This document shows positions 25,981 through 35,120 of a DNA stretch of 64,000 bases, piece by piece. The DNA is from Streptomyces sp. NBC_01241 (GTDB lineage Bacteria; Actinomycetota; Actinomycetes; Streptomycetales; Streptomycetaceae): NCBI RefSeq assembly GCF_041435435.1, contig NZ_CP108494.1, positions 5,676,501 through 5,740,500 on the forward strand, written 5' to 3'. The notes below the pieces were generated by a model. The model did no database searches. It saw only the letters and a program-made list of their open reading frames with translations, and was not told the DNA's origin. The position numbers and the translations under genes are program-made. Every line of letters starts with the position of its first letter. Position 1 is the stretch's first letter.

Positions 25981-26850
25981 TCAGGACTGGCCGCGGCCGC
26001 GGTCGCGGGGGGCCCACGGAGTGAGCAGCCGCCCGGCGATCCGCACCACTTCGGAGAAGACGACACCGAGGACCGCCACGCACACGATGCCGACGAACAT
26101 CACGTCGTTCTGGAACAGCGCCCGGGAGTCGAAGATCAGATGGCCCAGCCCGTCGGCCGCCGCGATCTGTTCGGAGGCGACGATGACCAGTACGGCCACC
26201 CCCGCCGCGATCCGCGCCCCGACCAGGACTGCCGGCAGTGACGCGGGCAGCAGCACATGCCGGAACATCTGCCAGGGCGAGGCGCCGAAGACCTGACCGG
26301 CGTCACGGTGGCCGACCGGGACGGCCAGCACGGCCGCCATGGTGGAGATCCAGACGAAGAAGAAGACGGTCGCGGCGACCAGAGCGATCTGCGGTCCCTC
26401 GCCGAGGCCGAACATATTGAGGAAGACCGGCAGCAGGGCCAGCTTCGGGACGACGTACAGGGCGTCGAGCAACGGCTCCAGCGCCGCCCGTACGAGGGAG
26501 AGCGAGCCCATCAGCAGCCCGAGCGCGTAACCCGCGACGGTGCCGATCGCGTAGCCGCCGAGGACCCGCTTGAGCGTGGCCCACACATCCGGCCACAGTT
26601 CACCGGCGCCCGCCCGGTCCCAGCCGTCCGCCAGGATGGTCGAGGGGGCGGGGTAGACCCGTTCGTCGATCCAGGACTGTGTCGCGGCCAGCTGCCAGAG
26701 CAGTACGAGCAGCAGCGGTACGGCGACGGCGAGCGCGATCTCCAGGGCGCGGCGCCTGCGGTGGGTGCGCACCGGATGCAGTTCCTGTGGGCCCGGCCTG
26801 CGGATCAGCACGCCGTCGTCGGGTTTCGTGGCGTGCACGGTGGTGCTCAT
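25981..26850 (-). CDS. ABC transporter permease (SsuC/TauC-like)
   Basis: This 289-residue permease has about six membrane helices and the EAA-type loop near residue 190 (VPVGHRDAGQVFGAS). ATG 26850 overlaps the stop of the ATPase gene by ATGA, so translation is coupled. It should form the membrane channel for the SBP encoded downstream. The substrate is probably a sulfonate, nitrate or a similar small anion, or a thiamine precursor. Confidence 0.87.
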   Translation of the reverse strand: MSTTVHATKPDDGVLIRRPGPQELHPVRTHRRRRALEIALAVAVPLLLVLLWQLAATQSWIDERVYPAPSTILADGWDRAGAGELWPDVWATLKRVLGGYAIGTVAGYALGLLMGSLSLVRAALEPLLDALYVVPKLALLPVFLNMFGLGEGPQIALVAATVFFFVWISTMAAVLAVPVGHRDAGQVFGASPWQMFRHVLLPASLPAVLVGARIAAGVAVLVIVASEQIAAADGLGHLIFDSRALFQNDVMFVGIVCVAVLGVVFSEVVRIAGRLLTPWAPRDRGRGQS

Positions 26851-27770
26851 GCCGAAACCGCCTCCCTCCGTACCTCGCCGCGCAGCAGTTCCCACAACTC
26901 GCTCTTCAGCGCGGTGAATTCGGGCGCCGACCGGACCTCGCCGGTGCGGGGCCGGCCGAACGGCGGGCGGCGCTCGGCGATGATCCGCCCCGGTCTGGCG
27001 GACATCACCAGTACCCGGTCCCCGAGCACGATCGCCTCTTCGAGGCTGTGGGTGATGAAGAGGGTGGTGGTACGGGTGGTCTGGGTGAGGTCGAGCAGCT
27101 CGTCCTGGAGGATGGTGCGCAGCTGGGCGTCGAGCGCCGCGAACGGCTCGTCCATCAGCAGCATCTCGGGTTCGACGGCGAGGGCGCGGGCGATCGCGAC
27201 CCGTTGCCGCATTCCGCCGGAGAGGGCGGCCGGATATGCCCCCGCGAAGTCGGAGAGCCCCATCCGGGCCAGCCAGTCGCGCGCCCTGGCGTCGGCCTCC
27301 TTGCGCGGTACGCGTTGGATGTCGAGGCCGAACCGGACATTGGCCAGTACGGTCTTCCAGTCGTAGATCCCGTAGTCCTGGAAGATCATCGCCGCCGGGC
27401 GGGGTGATGCCGTACGGATGGACAGCTCGCCGGAGCTGGGGCGGAGCAGTCCGGCGGCGATCCTGAGCAGCGTGGACTTGCCGCAGCCGGAAGGGCCGAC
27501 GAGGCAGGTGAACTCGCCCGGAGCGACGGAGAGATCGACGGGGCCGAGGGCGGGCAGGGCCTTGGCGCCGCGCCCGAAGGAGCGGGTGAGCGCGTCGGCG
27601 CGGAGCTTGGGCCGGGTGGCCGAGGCGGGCACCGGGGCTGCGGCCGGAGCCGGAGCCGGAGCAGGAACAGGAGCCGGAGCCGGGCCAGAGGTCGGGTCCG
27701 GAGCCGGAGTGGAAACAGGAGCCCGGTCAGGGGCCGGGGCTGTGGGTGGGGTCGGGTGCGGATCTCCCAC
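26847..27770 (-). CDS. ABC transporter ATP-binding protein (SsuB/TauB-like) with Pro/Ala-rich N-terminus
   Basis: This 307-residue ATPase has Walker A GPSGCGKST near residue 94, the signature LSGGMRQR near 185, Walker B LLMDEPFAALD near 205 and the H-loop ITHS. It powers the transporter of the two following genes. Odd: the first 50 residues are an extension of Pro-Ala-Pro repeats (PAPAPVPAPAPAPAAAP) coded by near-repeats of GGAGCC on the plus strand; such a tail is absent from typical family members. GTG 27770 with GGAGAG is the only good start, so the tail is probably translated. Confidence 0.88.
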   Translation of the reverse strand: MGDPHPTPPTAPAPDRAPVSTPAPDPTSGPAPAPVPAPAPAPAAAPVPASATRPKLRADALTRSFGRGAKALPALGPVDLSVAPGEFTCLVGPSGCGKSTLLRIAAGLLRPSSGELSIRTASPRPAAMIFQDYGIYDWKTVLANVRFGLDIQRVPRKEADARARDWLARMGLSDFAGAYPAALSGGMRQRVAIARALAVEPEMLLMDEPFAALDAQLRTILQDELLDLTQTTRTTTLFITHSLEEAIVLGDRVLVMSARPGRIIAERRPPFGRPRTGEVRSAPEFTALKSELWELLRGEVRREAVSA

Positions 27771-27916
27771 GGGTCTCTCCTCGGGCGTATCGAGGTACGG
27801 ATCCGCCGCAGGGCGGACGTGATCGCCGCCGACGATATGACGCCCCGTCAGATTCGGGAAGGGGGTGCGCGCGTGGTGGGCCCGGGGCGGGTGTCACCCC
27901 CCTGTGGCTGTTCATG

Positions 27917-27959
27917 CGGAAGGCCCCGGTGCGCGTGATGCGCGCACCGGGGCCTTCCG
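27917..27959. terminator. Terminator hairpin of catR
   Basis: Positions 27917-27935 pair perfectly with 27941-27959 (19 bp, 5-nt loop TGATG), 9 bp past the catR stop. Confidence 0.85.
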
Positions 27960-27968
27960 TGGCAGAAC

Positions 27969-28388
27969 TCAGCTCGTTGCGGCGCAGTTCGGGCAGATGC
28001 CGCGGTAGGTCACCTCGACGTTGGAGACCGTGAATCCGAACCGTTCGTCGCTCGGCAGATCCGCCAGCGGGTCGCCGGCCGGATGCACGTCGCGGATGGT
28101 GCCGCAGCGCGCGCAGACGAGGTGGTGATGGGGGCGGTGTGCGTTCGGGTCGTAGCGCTTGGCGCGGCGGTCCGTGGAGACCTCTATGACCTCACCGAGC
28201 GTCACCATCTCGCCCAGAGTGTTGTAGACGGTGGCGCGGGAGATCTCGGGCAGCTTCGCAACGGCGCGGGCGTGGACCTCGTCCGCCGTCAGGTGCACAT
28301 GGTCCCCGTCGAGGACCTCGGCCACGACGCGCCGCTGGGCGGTCATGCGCCAGCCGCGTCCGCGAAGTCGTTCCAGCAGGTCACTCAT
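27969..28388 (-). CDS. catR: Fur-family peroxide-type repressor CatR
   Basis: This 139-residue protein has the Fur winged helix (residues 15-80, VYNTLGEM) and metal sites HRPHHHLVCARCG and CPNC, the paired CxxC motifs that hold structural zinc. Placed divergently from katA, it matches the CatR repressor that releases the catalase gene when its metal-bound His residues are oxidised by peroxide. ATG 28388 is the start. The 161-bp gap to katA contains a palindrome that is probably its operator, and it likely controls itself too. Confidence 0.87.
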   Translation of the reverse strand: MSDLLERLRGRGWRMTAQRRVVAEVLDGDHVHLTADEVHARAVAKLPEISRATVYNTLGEMVTLGEVIEVSTDRRAKRYDPNAHRPHHHLVCARCGTIRDVHPAGDPLADLPSDERFGFTVSNVEVTYRGICPNCAATS

Positions 28389-28448
28389 AAGCACAAGCCT
28401 AACAGTGGAGGGACCAGGTCCCGAATCGATGTGACTTTGGATGTTCAC

Positions 28449-28476
28449 TTGACTTGGACAATGTCCATTGTAGGAT
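28449..28476 (+). promoter_or_regulatory. katA promoter with palindromic operator in the spacer
   Basis: TTGACT (28449-28454) and TAGGAT (28471-28476) are 16 bp apart. TGGACA-A-TGTCCA (28455-28467), a perfect 13-bp palindrome, starts on the base after the -35 box. CatR binding there would block RNA polymerase. Motifs are seen; operator function is inferred. Confidence 0.7.
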
Positions 28477-28549
28477 CAGGTTCGGCATAGGCCAAGGGAC
28501 AGGCTGTGCAGGACATGACGAATGTGCAGGAACGACGCAGGAGGCGCAC

Positions 28550-30001
28550 GTGACGCAGGGACCGCTCACCACGGAGGCCGGCGCGCCGGTCGCCGACAAC
28601 CAGAACAGCCAGACCGCTGGCGTCGGCGGTCCCGTGCTGGTGCAGGACCAGTCGCTGCTGGAGAAGCTCGCGCACTTCAACCGTGAGCGCATTCCGGAGC
28701 GCATCGTGCACGCCCGCGGCGCCGGCGCGTACGGCACGTTCACGCTGACCCGTGACGTCTCGCAGTGGACGCGGGCGAAGTTCCTCTCCGAGGTCGGCAA
28801 GCAGACCGAGACGTTCCTCCGCTTCTCGACCGTCGCGGGCAACCTCGGCTCGGCCGACGCGGTGCGTGACCCCCGCGGCTTCGCGCTGAAGTTCTACACC
28901 GAAGAGGGCAACTACGACCTCGTCGGCAACAACACCCCGGTGTTCTTCATCAAGGACGCCATCAAGTTCCCGGACTTCATCCACACCCAGAAGCGCGACC
29001 CGTACACCGGCTCGCAGGAGGCGGACAACGTCTGGGACTTCTGGGGTCTGTCGCCCGAGTCCACCCACCAGGTGACCTGGCTCTTCGGTGACCGCGGCAT
29101 TCCGGCCACGCTGCGTCACATGAACGGGTACGGCTCGCACACGTACCAGTGGAGCAACGAGGCCGGCGAGGTCTTCTGGGTCAAGTACCACTTCAAGACC
29201 GACCAGGGGATCAGGAACCTCACCCAGGACGAGGCCAACAAGCTCGCCGGCGAGGACCCCGACAGTCACCAGCGCGACCTGCGCGAGGCGATCGAGCGCG
29301 GCGACTTCCCGTCCTGGACGGTGCAGGTCCAGATCATGCCGGCGGCCGAGGCGGCCACGTACCGCTTCAACCCGTTCGACCTCACCAAGGTGTGGCCGCA
29401 CGCGGACTACCCGCCGATCGAGATCGGGAAGCTGGAGCTCAACCGCAACCCGGAGAACATCTTCGCCGAGGTCGAGCAGTCGATCTTCAGCCCCGCGCAC
29501 TTCGTGCCGGGCATCGGCCCGTCCCCGGACAAGATGCTCCAGGGCCGCCTCTTCGCGTACGGCGACGCCCACCGCTACCGCGTCGGCATCAACGCCGACC
29601 ACCTGCCGGTGAACCGCCCGCACGCCACCGAGGCGCGTACCAACAGCCGCGACGGCTACCTGTACGACGGCCGCCACAAGGGTGCGAAGAACTACGAGCC
29701 GAACAGCTTCGGCGGCCCGGCCCAGACGGACCGGCCGCTGTGGGAGCCCACCCCGGTCACGGGCGAGATCGGTACGCACGAGGCCCCGAGCCACGCCGAG
29801 GACACCGACTTCGTGCAGGCCGGAAACCTCTACCGGCTCTACTCCGAGGACGAGAAGGCCCGGCTGATCGACAACCTCGCCGGGTTCATCGCCAAGGTGT
29901 CGCGCGATGACATCGCCGAGCGTGCGATCAGCAACTTCCGCCAGGCGGACGGCGACTTCGGCAAGCGTCTGGAGGCCGCGGTCCAGGCCCTGCGCGGCTG
30001 A
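28550..30001 (+). CDS. katA: Monofunctional heme catalase
   Basis: This 483-residue clade-3-size catalase breaks hydrogen peroxide into water and oxygen in the cytoplasm. It has the active-site helix FNRERIPERIVHARG with the distal His, the distal Asn in VGNNTPVFF, and the proximal heme-ligand motif RLFAYGDAHRYR with the Tyr. GTG 28550 has AGGAGG six bases upstream; the in-frame ATG region before it overlaps the promoter. It is divergent from catR and most likely repressed by it. Confidence 0.95.
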   Translation: MTQGPLTTEAGAPVADNQNSQTAGVGGPVLVQDQSLLEKLAHFNRERIPERIVHARGAGAYGTFTLTRDVSQWTRAKFLSEVGKQTETFLRFSTVAGNLGSADAVRDPRGFALKFYTEEGNYDLVGNNTPVFFIKDAIKFPDFIHTQKRDPYTGSQEADNVWDFWGLSPESTHQVTWLFGDRGIPATLRHMNGYGSHTYQWSNEAGEVFWVKYHFKTDQGIRNLTQDEANKLAGEDPDSHQRDLREAIERGDFPSWTVQVQIMPAAEAATYRFNPFDLTKVWPHADYPPIEIGKLELNRNPENIFAEVEQSIFSPAHFVPGIGPSPDKMLQGRLFAYGDAHRYRVGINADHLPVNRPHATEARTNSRDGYLYDGRHKGAKNYEPNSFGGPAQTDRPLWEPTPVTGEIGTHEAPSHAEDTDFVQAGNLYRLYSEDEKARLIDNLAGFIAKVSRDDIAERAISNFRQADGDFGKRLEAAVQALRG

Positions 30002-30020
30002 CAAGGACGCCTGTCGTCGA

Positions 30021-30060
30021 CGGTGGGCCGGTTCCCTCTTCGGAGGGGACCGGCCCACCG
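30021..30060. terminator. Terminator hairpin between katA and the CBS gene
   Basis: Positions 30021-30038 pair with 30043-30060 (18 bp with one G-T pair, TTCG loop), between convergent genes. Confidence 0.85.
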
Positions 30061-30074
30061 GTCGTTCACGGGGG

Positions 30075-30479
30075 TCAGCCGACGAGTTCCGCGCGGGGGC
30101 GGCGCTTGGCGGGCGTCCAGCAGCGCAGGATGTCACGGACCGAGACGATGCCGACCGGCCCGTGGTCGTCCAGCACGATCAGGTGGCGGAACCCGCCGTG
30201 CGTCATGGCCTCCGCGGCCTCCGCCAGGGTCCAGGTGGGCGCGGCGAAGACCACGTCGGTGGTGGTGTGGGCGGAGGCGGTCTCGACATCGGGATTCCGG
30301 CCCGAGCCGACCGCGTTGAGGATGTCGCGCTCGGTGAGAATGCCGAGCCCGCTGGTGTCCCGGTCGAGAACGACCGCGGCTCCGACGTGCCGGACCGACA
30401 TCAGCCGGGCGGCCTCGCGGAGCGTATGGGCGGGTCCGATGGTGAGGATCAGCGTGCTCATGGCGTCACGGACGAGCAT
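30075..30479 (-). CDS. CBS-domain-pair protein
   Basis: This 134-residue protein is just two CBS domains (about 1-60 and 70-125; typical GIVSVRDIL and GILTERDIL strands). Such stand-alone pairs bind adenosyl ligands and act as energy or redox sensors on other proteins. ATG 30479 lies nine bases after GGAGGTG; GTG 30491 overlaps that site. Partner unknown. The ribosome-binding site can fold into a short AAGGAG/CTCCTT stem. Confidence 0.85.
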   Translation of the reverse strand: MLVRDAMSTLILTIGPAHTLREAARLMSVRHVGAAVVLDRDTSGLGILTERDILNAVGSGRNPDVETASAHTTTDVVFAAPTWTLAEAAEAMTHGGFRHLIVLDDHGPVGIVSVRDILRCWTPAKRRPRAELVG

Positions 30480-30641
30480 GAAAGGAGCCACCTCCTTCGT
30501 GAAACGACTGTGTGAGTCGGTTCACAAGTTCACAAGCGGGGGGACTCTCAGAGTTGCATCGATGCGGGAACGGGACAAGGGGGGACGGGAGTCATCCGAG
30601 GGGCGTGCGGTGGTGCGCGCCTCCTGGGGGCGTGATCCGGG

Positions 30642-31442
30642 TCAGTAGCGCTGGTTCAGATAGCCCAGCAGTTCGTGGTGGAGCAGCCCGTTCGAGGCCG
30701 CCGCGTTACCGCCGCCGGGACCGGACACCCCGTCCAGGCTGGTGAACTCGCCGCCCGCCTCCTGGACGATGATCGCGTTGGCCGCCATGTCCCAGAGCGA
30801 GAGCTCCGGCTCCGCGCAGATGTCGACCGATCCCTCGGCGACCATCATGTACGGCCAGAAATCCCCGTACCCACGAGTGCGCCAGCAGGCTCTGGTCAGA
30901 TCCAGGAACCCGTCGAGCCGGCCCTGCTCCTCCCAGCCGGTCAGCGACGCGTACGCGAACGAGGCGTCCGCGATCCGCTCCACCTTCGACACCTGCAGCC
31001 GGGTCGCGGAGGTCAGGCTGCGGCCGGAGAACGCGCCCGCGCCCTTCGCCGCCCACCAGCGCCGGTTCAGCGCGGGCGCCGACACCACGCCGACCACCGG
31101 CTGGAACCCCTTTTCACCGGCCTCCATCAGCGAGATGAGCGTCGCCCAGACCGGCACGCCACGCACGTAGTTCTTGGTGCCGTCGATCGGGTCGACGACC
31201 CAGCGCCGCGGGCCGGTGCCCTCGATCCCGAACTCCTCGCCCAGGATCGCGTCGCGCGGGCGGGCCCGATGGAGGTGACCGCGGATCAGTTCCTCAGCGG
31301 CCTTGTCGGCCTCGCTCACCGGCGTCATGTCCGGCTTGGTCTCGACCTTGAGGTCCAGAGCCTTGAACCGGTCCATCGTCGCCGCGTCGGCGGCGTCCGC
31401 CAGCACATGGGCGAGGCGCAGATCATCGTGGTAATCGGGCAT
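30642..31442 (-). CDS. hisN: Histidinol-phosphatase of the inositol monophosphatase family
   Basis: This 266-residue protein has the metal motifs GEEFG, DPIDGTKNYV and WDMAAN of the IMPase superfamily. The actinobacterial version of this size and motif set (start PDYHDDLRLAHVLADAAD) is the histidinol-phosphatase HisN, the step before histidinol dehydrogenase in histidine synthesis. Other IMPase activities cannot be excluded from sequence alone. ATG 31442 fits the family. It diverges from the TetR gene. Confidence 0.82.
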   Translation of the reverse strand: MPDYHDDLRLAHVLADAADAATMDRFKALDLKVETKPDMTPVSEADKAAEELIRGHLHRARPRDAILGEEFGIEGTGPRRWVVDPIDGTKNYVRGVPVWATLISLMEAGEKGFQPVVGVVSAPALNRRWWAAKGAGAFSGRSLTSATRLQVSKVERIADASFAYASLTGWEEQGRLDGFLDLTRACWRTRGYGDFWPYMMVAEGSVDICAEPELSLWDMAANAIIVQEAGGEFTSLDGVSGPGGGNAAASNGLLHHELLGYLNQRY

Positions 31443-31562
31443 GCCGTCACAGTATCGATCGCAGGTGAACAGAGCTACCGGACCTCGGGCTGCGCGGACC
31501 ATTGACAGTCCACGGGAGCGCGTCAACTCTGGAACGCGGAGCCCTTGGCGCGGGAGGCGACG

Positions 31563-32195
31563 ATGCCCACGGCGCGAGACGCATTGCTGGACGCCGCCCT
31601 CACGGCGTTGGCCACCCTGCCCTGGCCGGCGGTGCGCATGGTCGATGTCGCGGCCATCGCAGGGGTCTCCCGGCAGACCCTCTACAACGAGTTCGGCAGC
31701 AAGGACGGTCTGGCCCGCGCCCTCGTCCGGAGCGCGGCCGACGGCTATCTGACCGGTGTCGAACGGGCGCTGGGGTCGCCAGGTGGTACGGGGGACAGGC
31801 TGGCCGCCACCGCCGCCTGGACCGTCCGCGCCGTCCGCACGAACGCCCTCGTCAGGGGATTGCTCACGGGCTGCTGGAGCGACCGATTACCCCGTCCCGT
31901 ACGCCCGGCCATGCCGACCGCCTCGCGCGTGCCCGCTCAGCGGCGCGCCGACTCCGGGACGCCGACGCCCGCCGAACTGCTCGGCGAGGTCCAAGGGCGC
32001 GCGGTGGCCGCCCTCGACGAGGGACGGCCCCCGCCCGACATCGAGGCACTGGCCGCGACCTGCGGGATCGCGCTCCGGCTGGCACTCAGCTACGCGCTGG
32101 TGCCGGCCCTCCCGGGGACGGACGCCGGGACAGGGCCGGAGGGGGACCCGGCGCCGCTGGTGCGCGAGCTGGTGGAACGGCTGCTCGCCGGGTGA
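31563..32195 (+). CDS. TetR/AcrR-family transcriptional regulator
   Basis: This 210-residue protein has an N-terminal HTH (VDVAAIAGVSRQTLYNEFGSKDG, in part) and a helical ligand domain. ATG 31563 has GGAGG five bases upstream. The next gene is the convergent SMR exporter on the opposite strand, so the regulator may control either hisN/itself or the exporter; no operator could be identified. The ligand-binding part is Pro/Arg-rich, as in many Streptomyces members. Confidence 0.85.
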   Translation: MPTARDALLDAALTALATLPWPAVRMVDVAAIAGVSRQTLYNEFGSKDGLARALVRSAADGYLTGVERALGSPGGTGDRLAATAAWTVRAVRTNALVRGLLTGCWSDRLPRPVRPAMPTASRVPAQRRADSGTPTPAELLGEVQGRAVAALDEGRPPPDIEALAATCGIALRLALSYALVPALPGTDAGTGPEGDPAPLVRELVERLLAG

Positions 32196-32242
32196 ACGCC
32201 GGCCGGGTCCGGGGCCGTCGGGCCCAGGGCCCGATCACGGGG

Positions 32243-32566
32243 TCAGTGGGACGAGCCCGAGAGCTGCAGGCCGATCACACCGATGATCACCAGGGAGATC
32301 GAGACCAGCTTGAGGGTGGAGACCACGTCGTCGAGGAAGACCATGCCGTAGATCGCGGTCCCCGCCGCGCCGATGCCCGTCCACACGGCGTAGGCGGGCC
32401 CCACGTCGAGCTTCTTCAGCGACAGCGTCAGCAGACCGAAGCTGCCGAGGGCGAAGACGCAGAACGCGATGGTCGGCCAGAGCCGGGTGAACCCGTGCGA
32501 GAGCTTCAGGCAGACGGCGAAGCCGGTCTCCAGCAGCCCCGCGACCACGACCAGCAGCCACGCCAT
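32243..32566 (-). CDS. SMR-family exporter (SugE/Gdx type)
   Basis: This 107-residue protein has four membrane helices and the essential glutamate in GLLETGFAV near residue 13. LSHGFTRL and the GPAYAVWTGIGAAGTA motif point to the SugE/Gdx subgroup, which exports guanidinium or quaternary ammonium compounds as dual-topology dimers. No guanidine riboswitch was found upstream. ATG 32566 is the start. Confidence 0.85.
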   Translation of the reverse strand: MAWLLVVVAGLLETGFAVCLKLSHGFTRLWPTIAFCVFALGSFGLLTLSLKKLDVGPAYAVWTGIGAAGTAIYGMVFLDDVVSTLKLVSISLVIIGVIGLQLSGSSH

Positions 32567-32656
32567 CGTCAGTGCCCTCCCACGTCGGTGACCGCCTTGC
32601 CTCGCTGGGTGTGATTATGCACTTACCGGTGGCGGCGGACGGCAAACGTGCCCGGG

Positions 32657-33673
32657 TCAGTCGCCTTCGCGTCGTTCCCGGGTGGAGAGCAGCCGCCGCA
32701 GCGAGTCCAGCCGCGCCGGATCGGCGTGGCCGTCCGCGACCCAGGCGTCCAGGGCGCATTCCGGTTCCTGGCCGTCGTGGGTGCAGCCGCGCGGGCACTC
32801 CTCGGTGCCGGGCTCCAGGTCCGGGAAGGCGTGGATCACCCGGGACGGGTCGATGTGGTTGAGCCCGAAGGAGCGCACACCCGGAGTGTCGATCACCCAG
32901 CCGCGGTAGTCGGGCAGGGGGAGCGCCAGCGCCGAGGTGGTGGTGTGCCGGCCGCGGCCGGTGACCGCGTTGACGACCCCCGTCGTACGCCGCCGGTCCT
33001 TCGGCACGAGCGCGTTGACCAGCGTCGTCTTTCCGACGCCGGAGTGCCCGACGAAGGCGGTGACCCGGTCGTGCAACTGCTCGCGGACCCGCTCCGCCGC
33101 GTCGCCGTTCTCCAGCTCCTCGCGGCTGGTGACGATGAACGGGACGCCCAGCGGGGTGTACGCCTCCAGCAGCTTGTCCGGGGAGGCGAGGTCGGACTTG
33201 GTGAGCACGAGGAGCGGGGAGAGTCCGCCGTCGTACGCGGCGACCAGACAGCGGTCGATCATCCGCGGGCGGGGTTCCGGATCGGCCAGCGCGGTGACGA
33301 TCGCCAGCTGGTCGGCGTTGGCTACGACCACCCGTTCGAACGGATCGTCGTCGTCCGCGGTCCGGCGCAGCACCGAGCGGCGCTCACCGATGCGGACGAT
33401 GCGGGCGAGGGTGTCCTTGGCGCCGGACAGATCGCCGACGAGGGAGACGGTGTCGCCCACCACGGCGGCCTTCCGGCCCAGCTCGCGGGCCTTCATCGCC
33501 ATGACCGTACGACCGTCGACGAGGCAGGTGAGGCGGCCGCGGTCGACGGTGAGGACCATGCCTTCCTCGGCGTCCTCGTGCTTCGGGCGGGTGTGCGTAC
33601 GAGGACGGTTGCCCTTCGGGTTGGGGCGGGTCCGGATGTCGTCCTCGTCGGGGTTCTTGCCGTAGCGGCGCAT
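32657..33673 (-). CDS. rsgA: Ribosome small-subunit-dependent GTPase RsgA
   Basis: This 338-residue protein is a circularly permuted GTPase: the G4 motif TKSD comes first, then G1 GHSGVGKTT and G3 DTPG. An N-terminal OB fold and C-terminal zinc cluster (ECPRGCTHDGQEPEC) complete the RsgA layout. It helps mature 30S subunits. ATG 33673 begins 3 bp after the aroA stop, so the two are translationally coupled. Confidence 0.93.
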   Translation of the reverse strand: MRRYGKNPDEDDIRTRPNPKGNRPRTHTRPKHEDAEEGMVLTVDRGRLTCLVDGRTVMAMKARELGRKAAVVGDTVSLVGDLSGAKDTLARIVRIGERRSVLRRTADDDDPFERVVVANADQLAIVTALADPEPRPRMIDRCLVAAYDGGLSPLLVLTKSDLASPDKLLEAYTPLGVPFIVTSREELENGDAAERVREQLHDRVTAFVGHSGVGKTTLVNALVPKDRRRTTGVVNAVTGRGRHTTTSALALPLPDYRGWVIDTPGVRSFGLNHIDPSRVIHAFPDLEPGTEECPRGCTHDGQEPECALDAWVADGHADPARLDSLRRLLSTRERREGD

Positions 33674-33676
33674 CTC

Positions 33677-35017
33677 TCAGGCCCCGAGCATTCCGGTCCA
33701 CATCTGCGGGAAGTCCGGCAGGGTCTTGGCGGTTGTCGCCACGTTCTCGATCTCCACTCCGGGGACGGCAAGGCCGATGATCGACCCCGCGGTGGCCATC
33801 CGGTGGTCGTCGTACGTATGGAAGGTACCGCCGTGCAGCGGTCGCGGGCGGATGCGGAGCCCGTCGGCGGTCTCGGTGACGTCGCCGCCGAGCTCGTTGA
33901 TCTCCTTGGTGAGCGCGGCGAGCCGGTCCGTCTCGTGCAGCCGCAGGTGTGCGACGCCGCTCAGGGTGGACGGGCCGTCGGCGAGGGCGGCGACGGCCGC
34001 GATGCCCGGGGTGAGCTCGCCGACCTCGCCGAGGTCGACGTCGATGCCGTGGATCCGGCCCGAACCGGTGAAGGTGAGCCCGTGCTCGGTCAGCTCGCAG
34101 CTGCCGCCCATCGCGGTGAAGATCTCCCGCAGCGCGTCGCCCGGCTGGGTGGTGCGCTCGGGCCAGTCGGGAATGGTGACCCGGCCGCCGGTGACCAGCG
34201 CCGCCGCGAGGAACGGCTGGGCGTTGGAGAGATCGGGCTCGACGGTCAGATCACGGCCGAGCAGAGCGGAGTGGGAGACCCGCCAGACGTTCGGCTCGCC
34301 ACCCGTCTCCGGCTCGTCGACCTGGGCACCGACGGCCCGCAGCATGTCGACGGTCATCCGGATGTGCGGCATGGAAGGGAGCCTGGCGCCGGTGTGGCGC
34401 ACCTCCACGCCCTGGTTGTAGCGCGGCGCCGACAGGAGCAGCGCCGAGACGAACTGGGAGGACGAGGAGGCGTCGATCGCCACCGCTCCGCCGTCCAGCG
34501 CACCGCCGCCGTGCACGGTCATCGGGAGCGAGCCGCGTCCGTCGTCGTCGATCCGGGCGCCGAGCACCCGCAGGGCGTCGATCACGCCGTTCAGCGGGCG
34601 CTCGTACGAACGGGGGTCGCCGTCGAAGCGGACCGGGCCGTCGGCGAGGGCCGCGACCGGCGGCAGGAAGCGCATGACCGTCCCGGCGTTGCCGACGTCG
34701 ATCGTGGTGGGGCCGTGCAGCCCGGCCGGGATGATCCGCCAGGCCTCGCCGGAGCGGTCCGGGCCGCCCGCGACGGAGGAGCTGGACGACACCGTCTCCT
34801 CGATGCCGACGCCCATGGCGCGCAGCGCCTCGGCCATCAGCAGGGTGTCGCGGGAGCGCAGCGGGCGGCGCAGCCAGCCGGGCTCGGCGGCGAGAGCGGC
34901 GAGGACGAGCGCGCGATTGGTGACCGATTTCGATCCGGGCACGGTGACGGTCGCGTCGACGGCTCCACTCGCATATGGGGCGGGCCAGAGGGCGGGGTGC
35001 ACGGCACTTTCGGTCAT
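33677..35017 (-). CDS. aroA: 3-phosphoshikimate 1-carboxyvinyltransferase (EPSP synthase)
   Basis: This 446-residue enzyme joins phosphoenolpyruvate to shikimate 3-phosphate in the shikimate pathway. VPGSKSVTNRALVLAALA at the N-terminus holds the conserved Lys and Ser. Further on are LGNAGT-like VGNAGTVMRF and the C-terminal LRLHETDRLAALTKE. Length and motifs are those of the class I fold. ATG 35017 is used here; GTG 35026 is an alternative. It heads the aroA-rsgA operon. Confidence 0.94.
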   Translation of the reverse strand: MTESAVHPALWPAPYASGAVDATVTVPGSKSVTNRALVLAALAAEPGWLRRPLRSRDTLLMAEALRAMGVGIEETVSSSSSVAGGPDRSGEAWRIIPAGLHGPTTIDVGNAGTVMRFLPPVAALADGPVRFDGDPRSYERPLNGVIDALRVLGARIDDDGRGSLPMTVHGGGALDGGAVAIDASSSSQFVSALLLSAPRYNQGVEVRHTGARLPSMPHIRMTVDMLRAVGAQVDEPETGGEPNVWRVSHSALLGRDLTVEPDLSNAQPFLAAALVTGGRVTIPDWPERTTQPGDALREIFTAMGGSCELTEHGLTFTGSGRIHGIDVDLGEVGELTPGIAAVAALADGPSTLSGVAHLRLHETDRLAALTKEINELGGDVTETADGLRIRPRPLHGGTFHTYDDHRMATAGSIIGLAVPGVEIENVATTAKTLPDFPQMWTGMLGA

Positions 35018-35120
35018 GGACCTCACTTTAGTGGTTCATCGCAAACCCGAATCTCGATCAAACAAGACGAAACCGGTATGCAACGCCGGCGTGGTAGGCG
35101 TCGCCGGCCGACTGCGGCCC

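Noticed and set aside
28445..30136. Long open frame antisense to katA (563 codons)
   Set aside because: High-GC shadow of the real gene; the protein has no family motifs, whereas the plus strand has complete catalase motifs.
32567..32656. Guanidine riboswitch before the SMR exporter
   Set aside because: No ykkC-I, II or III signature can be seen in either strand; the GGCA-TGCC stem does not have the ACGR loop.
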